From contig NZ_CP152413.1 in assembly GCF_038967635.1 (NCBI RefSeq), forward strand, positions 5,646,001-5,710,000: 64,000 nucleotides of DNA. The letters run 5' to 3'. The notes below the pieces were generated by a model. That model saw only the letters and a list, made by a program, of their open reading frames with translations, searched no databases and was not told the DNA's origin. This DNA is from Bradyrhizobium sp. B124 (GTDB lineage: Bacteria > Pseudomonadota > Alphaproteobacteria > Rhizobiales > Xanthobacteraceae). Shown in pieces: positions 61,512 to 64,000 of this stretch (position 1 is the first letter of the stretch; each line of letters begins with the position of its first letter). The translations under genes were made by a program, and so were the position numbers.

Positions 61512-61937
61512 CTAGACGACGCTCAGCTTGACGTCGACATTGCCGCGGGTCGCGTTGGAATAGGGGCACACATGGTGGGCCTTCTCGACCAGCGCTTCGG
61601 CATCAGCGCGGGAGAGGCCGGGCAGCGAGACGGCGAGATCGACGGCAAGGCCGAAGCCGCCTTCCGAACGCGGGCCGATGCCGACCGTCGAGGTCACCGA
61701 GGCGTCGGCGGGAACCTTGGGGCCGCCCTGGGAGGCCACGAACTTCATGGCGCCGATGAAGCAGGCGGCATAGCCGGCTGCGAACAGCTGCTCCGGATTG
61801 TTGCCGGCGCCACCCCCGCCACCGAGCTCCTTCGGGGTCGTGAGCTTGACGTCGAGTGCGCCGTCGAGCGTTGCTGCATGGCCGTCGCGGCCGCCGGTTG
61901 CCTTGGCGCTGGTCTTGTAGAGCACGTTCACAGACAT
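61512..61937 (-). CDS. ohr: Organic hydroperoxide resistance protein Ohr
   Basis: This is a 141-residue Ohr/OsmC-fold peroxidase. The redox pair is Cys59 in [10 protein letters not shown] and Cys124 in [10 protein letters not shown]; Arg17 in ATGGRDG helps the peroxidatic Cys. Also typical are [14 protein letters not shown] and [11 protein letters not shown]. It reduces organic and fatty acid hydroperoxides using lipoyl thiols. It is divergent from its regulator gene ohrR, with two palindromic operators between them. Confidence 0.95.
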   Translation of the reverse strand: MSVNVLYKTSAKATGGRDGHAATLDGALDVKLTTPKELGGGGGAGNNPEQLFAAGYAACFIGAMKFVASQGGPKVPADASVTSTVGIGPRSEGGFGLAVDLAVSLPGLSRADAEALVEKAHHVCPYSNATRGNVDVKLSVV

Positions 61938-62001
61938 TGTGGTCTCCCTTGGGTTTGGACTTCAGTTCGAATTCGATGTGACATGTGTTGCATCCAATTA
62001 G

Positions 62002-62050
62002 ATTGTGCGCAATATAAATTATGCGGCCTCACATTTAATTGTTCGCAATT
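62002..62050. promoter_or_regulatory. Paired OhrR operators
   Basis: ATTGTGCGCAAT (62002-62013) and AATTGTTCGCAATT (62037-62050) share the dyad ATTG-T(G/T)CG-CAAT, with centres 36 bases apart, in the AT-rich region between the ohr and ohrR starts. OhrR binding is inferred from the conserved divergent arrangement and the AATTG/CAATT dyads. Confidence 0.65.
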
Positions 62051-62091
62051 GAATCCGCGGTCCTGTGAGCCCAGAATGACCCGGAAACGAG

Positions 62092-62571
62092 ATGGATTCG
62101 ATGGGAATCATGGTCAGGAAACAGACGGCGGCGGATCAGGCGCTGCGGCTCGATAACCAGATCTGCTTTGCGGTCTATTCGACCGCGCACGCCTTCAACC
62201 GCGTCTACAAGCCGCTGCTCGACCGGCTCGGGCTGACCTATCCGCAGTATCTCGTGATGCTGGCGCTGTGGGAGCGCGACAACGTGCCGGTGAAGGACCT
62301 CGGCGAGCGGCTGTTCCTGGATTCCGGCACGCTGACGCCGCTGCTGAAACGGCTGGAAGCGGCGGAACTGATCAGGCGAACCCGCAGCACCGAAGACGAG
62401 CGGGTGGTGCTGATCGCGCTGACGCCGCAGGGCCACGCGCTGCGTGAAAAGGCCAAGGCCGTTCCGCAGTCGATCCTCGCGGCCTCGGACTGTACGGTTG
62501 GCGAGTTGATGGCGATGAAGAACGAGATCGTCGCGCTGCGCGACCGGCTCAATGCGGTGCTGGGGGAGTAG
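62092..62571 (+). CDS. ohrR: MarR-family organic peroxide sensor OhrR
   Basis: This is a 159-residue regulator. The reactive Cys is Cys25 in RLDNQICFAVYSTAH, the hallmark of OhrR. The winged helix is seen in LGLTYPQYLVMLALWERDNV, GERLFLDSGTLTPLLKRLEA and TRSTEDERVVLIALT. Peroxide oxidation of the Cys releases DNA and induces ohr. Any of three ATGs (62092, 62101, 62110) could start it. It is divergent from ohr. Confidence 0.93.
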   Translation: MDSMGIMVRKQTAADQALRLDNQICFAVYSTAHAFNRVYKPLLDRLGLTYPQYLVMLALWERDNVPVKDLGERLFLDSGTLTPLLKRLEAAELIRRTRSTEDERVVLIALTPQGHALREKAKAVPQSILAASDCTVGELMAMKNEIVALRDRLNAVLGE

Positions 62572-62595
62572 CGGCCGCGAAACGGGGCGCGCTTG

Positions 62596-62784
62596 TTAGG
62601 GCTGCGCCGGCACTCTGCAAGTCGCGCACTGGAAATCACTGCCGCGCTCGTCGTGACGAATCTCGAAGCCCTCCGGGACCAGTTCGATCCGATTTCGGAA
62701 GGGCGTGATCTCCGAAAGCCGGGCATGGCCCGTGCGCTGGCACCTCGGGCACCGCAAGAATTCGGTCCAGCTGGAATCGCGCAT
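62596..62784 (-). CDS. Small zinc-ribbon-like protein
   Basis: This is a 62-residue protein MRDSSWTEFLRCPRCQRTGH with ITPFRNRIELVPEGFEIRHD and FQCATCRVPAQP. Two CxxC pairs (CPRC and CATC) about 40 residues apart suggest a zinc ribbon. The ATG at 62784 is the best start; a TTG at 62823 is possible. No clear ribosome site is seen. Function is unknown. Confidence 0.5.
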   Translation of the reverse strand: MRDSSWTEFLRCPRCQRTGHARLSEITPFRNRIELVPEGFEIRHDERGSDFQCATCRVPAQP

Positions 62785-62870
62785 GGCTTGGCGTCCGTTG
62801 GCACCGGAGAAGATAGCAACCAATGGACGCTCGAGCTTTGTTCTGGATCAAAAATGCGGCGCGGAGGTTG

Positions 62871-63110
62871 CTAGAGGCGCTTCTTGGCGAAGGCGCGGCC
62901 GCTATGGGACTTGAGGTATTTCTCGAACGCCAGGGCTTTGTACTTGTCGGGAAATGCGCAGTACCAGACGAGCTGCCACGGCTTGAATTTTGAGGTTTGC
63001 GCGGACTTGCCGGCGTTATGCTCGGGAATCCGCCGTTTCAGATCCTCGGTGGCGCCAATGTATTCTTGCTCAGGGAAGTTGATGCTGCGGATGATGTAGA
63101 CGCACCACAT
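62871..63110 (-). CDS. GIY-YIG domain protein (UPF0213-like)
   Basis: This is a 79-residue single-domain GIY-YIG protein: VYIIRSINFPEQEYIGATED (the VYI...YIG core), LKRRIPEHNAGKSAQTSKFK with the Arg and Asn of the active site, and EKYLKSHSGRAFAKKRL with the Glu. Small members like this are common and mostly uncharacterised; the fold is a DNA nick/endonuclease fold. A GGAAG site precedes the ATG. It lies beside tRNA-Ala, and there is no sign it is part of an intron or mobile element. Confidence 0.85.
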   Translation of the reverse strand: MWCVYIIRSINFPEQEYIGATEDLKRRIPEHNAGKSAQTSKFKPWQLVWYCAFPDKYKALAFEKYLKSHSGRAFAKKRL

Positions 63111-63155
63111 TCGCTTCCACTGAGGCCGGACGGGAGTAGAACCCTTGGCAGTCCG

Positions 63156-63240
63156 TCTTCGCCCTTCGGGCTACGCCGGACACCACGCTTCGCCCTTCAG
63201 GCAACTCGTGGCTGCGCCACGCGTAGCCCGAAGGGCGGAG
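63156..63240. repeat. Palindromic repeat, family G, abutting tRNA-Ala
   Basis: CTTCGCCCTTCGGGCTACG (from ~63157) pairs with CGTAGCCCGAAGGGCGGAG ending at 63240. The inner arms CACCACGCTTCGCCCTTCAG and GTGGCTGCGCCACGC also partly pair. It ends 2 bases before the encoded CCA of tRNA-Ala. Confidence 0.75.
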
Positions 63241-63242
63241 CG

Positions 63243-63318
<76 letters not shown>

Positions 63319-63413
63319 TTATCCAGTTGGGATGATCCTGGGGGATCGATCCCGGCCCGCGCGGCCTGGATGACTCGCGCGGCAGCACCGTTGATCATAG
63401 ATCGGCGCCGATC

Positions 63414-63833
63414 TCAAGTCTCTTCGTCACCGCCGACGTCACCAATAATATCGGTCACGTCCTCATCGCCCTCTTCCTCGTCGGCGATGAAGGTCGAATC
63501 GTCGTCGTCATCGTCGTCGATGGTCTCATCGACCTCGATATCGTCCTCGGATTCGGGAACCACGGCCTTGACCTTGCCGGTGTTCTCCTCGGCATCGGCC
63601 TCCTCGAGCGAGACCAACTCTTCGGTCTCGGCCGCCTCGGGCATCTCGGCGGCGGTCGCAGGTGAACTGACGGTGGCGCCACGGCCGCCCCGCGGCGGGG
63701 CTACGGGCGCGATCGGCACGACCTCGCCGGTGTAGGGCGAAATCACCGGATTCTTGTTGAGGTCGTAGAACTTCTTGCCCGTGGTCGGGCAAATGCGCTT
63801 GGTTCCGAGCTCGGACTTGGCCAACGTGGTCAT
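63414..63833 (-). CDS. TIGR02300 family acidic protein
   Basis: This is a 139-residue protein. The conserved N terminus LGTKRICPTTGKKFYDLNKN with PVISPYTGEVVP is the TIGR02300 (FYDLN-acid) signature, and the rest is an Ala/Glu/Asp-rich tail with a run of Asp (TIDDDDDDDSTFIADEEEGD). Function is unknown. It is widespread in alphaproteobacteria next to aroA, as appears to be the case here, transcribed divergently. Confidence 0.92.
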   Translation of the reverse strand: MTTLAKSELGTKRICPTTGKKFYDLNKNPVISPYTGEVVPIAPVAPPRGGRGATVSSPATAAEMPEAAETEELVSLEEADAEENTGKVKAVVPESEDDIEVDETIDDDDDDDSTFIADEEEGDEDVTDIIGDVGGDEET

Positions 63834-63970
63834 CCCAGAATTTTGCTGAAAAACGGTGCTTCACTTGGCTAGTTGAGGAGCCGCTGTCAATAGCGGTTTG
63901 CGCGCAAGTGACGGGCGCGTGACGCGGTGTTGCCTATGTGATACCTGCCGCGGCGCGAGAGGACACAATC

Positions 63971-64000
63971 TTGGCCCATTCCGACACCCCGACCCCGCTG
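63971..64000 (+). CDS. aroA: Probable aroA start (EPSP synthase), cut by window end
   Basis: Only ten codons are visible: TTG at 63971 followed by AHSDTPTPL. GAGAGGA lies 8 bases upstream. The N-terminal HSDxPxPL and the neighbouring TIGR02300 and tRNA-Ala genes match the usual start of the aroA-cmk-rpsA region in Bradyrhizobium relatives. The call rests mainly on synteny. Confidence 0.5.
   Translation, partial: MAHSDTPTPL

Overview
The window is high-GC bacterial chromosome from an alphaproteobacterium, most likely Bradyrhizobium or a close Nitrobacteraceae relative. The evidence is the nanoRNase NrnC, DUF1150 next to Hsp20, a TIGR02300 acidic protein beside aroA, the lptC-lptA-lptB-rpoN-hpf-ptsN order, the FzlA-like protein, and several families of imperfect palindromic intergenic repeats of a kind common in that group. 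The genus is inferred from gene content only. I see no insertion sequence, phage, integrase or CRISPR array, so this looks like ordinary chromosome with a few accessory clusters.

Layout. 0-5.2 kb: an operon-like row of an HlyD/EmrA membrane-fusion protein, an EmrB-type exporter, a type III polyketide synthase, an isoprenylcysteine-methyltransferase-type enzyme and a second DHA2 exporter, probably making and exporting a methylated alkylpyrone or resorcinol. 5.2-10.8 kb: an EI24 membrane protein, then a LysR-controlled unit of an MFS importer, a family III CoA-transferase and an HMG-CoA lyase. 10.9-15.3 kb: nikR, a near-perfect NikR operator, a TonB-dependent receptor that is probably for nickel, and a GT39-like membrane glycosyltransferase. 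15.5-20.1 kb: a permuted papain-like protein, a flavin amine oxidase, a metallo-beta-lactamase-fold hydrolase and a TauE/SafE permease. 20.3-26.1 kb: translation genes pheT, pheS, rplT, rpmI and infC (with an ATT start). 26.3-32.8 kb: an alpha/beta hydrolase, an NTF2-like protein, a thioesterase, queG, an fzlA-like gene, uppP and an NDUFA9-like reductase, followed by tRNA-Leu(CAG).

33.2-38.1 kb: two small unknown proteins, an MFS transporter and a large autotransporter. 38.4-45.2 kb: nrnC and the LPS-transport/sigma-54/PTS-Ntr cluster. 45.4-50.0 kb: a TetR repressor, a double palindromic operator and three catabolic-type enzymes. 50.3-52.7 kb: a run of small or secreted proteins, including a 32-residue membrane peptide and a cytochrome P460. 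53.0-54.4 kb: an MHS-family transporter. 54.4-55.3 kb: an hsp20-DUF1150 operon with a sigma-32-like promoter, a ROSE-like RNA-thermometer leader and an intrinsic terminator. 55.5-59.7 kb: ugpBAEC (glycerol-3-phosphate uptake) behind a PHO-box-like repeat. 60.1-64.0 kb: a second CoA-transferase, ohr/ohrR with paired operators, a zinc-ribbon protein, a GIY-YIG protein, tRNA-Ala(GGC), the TIGR02300 gene and the first codons of a probable aroA.

Six MFS transporters are present. Regulation is unusually readable: NikR box, LysR-type repeats, TetR operators, a PHO box, OhrR operators and a thermosensor-like leader are all visible as sequence motifs. All family names come from reading motifs; no database search was run.
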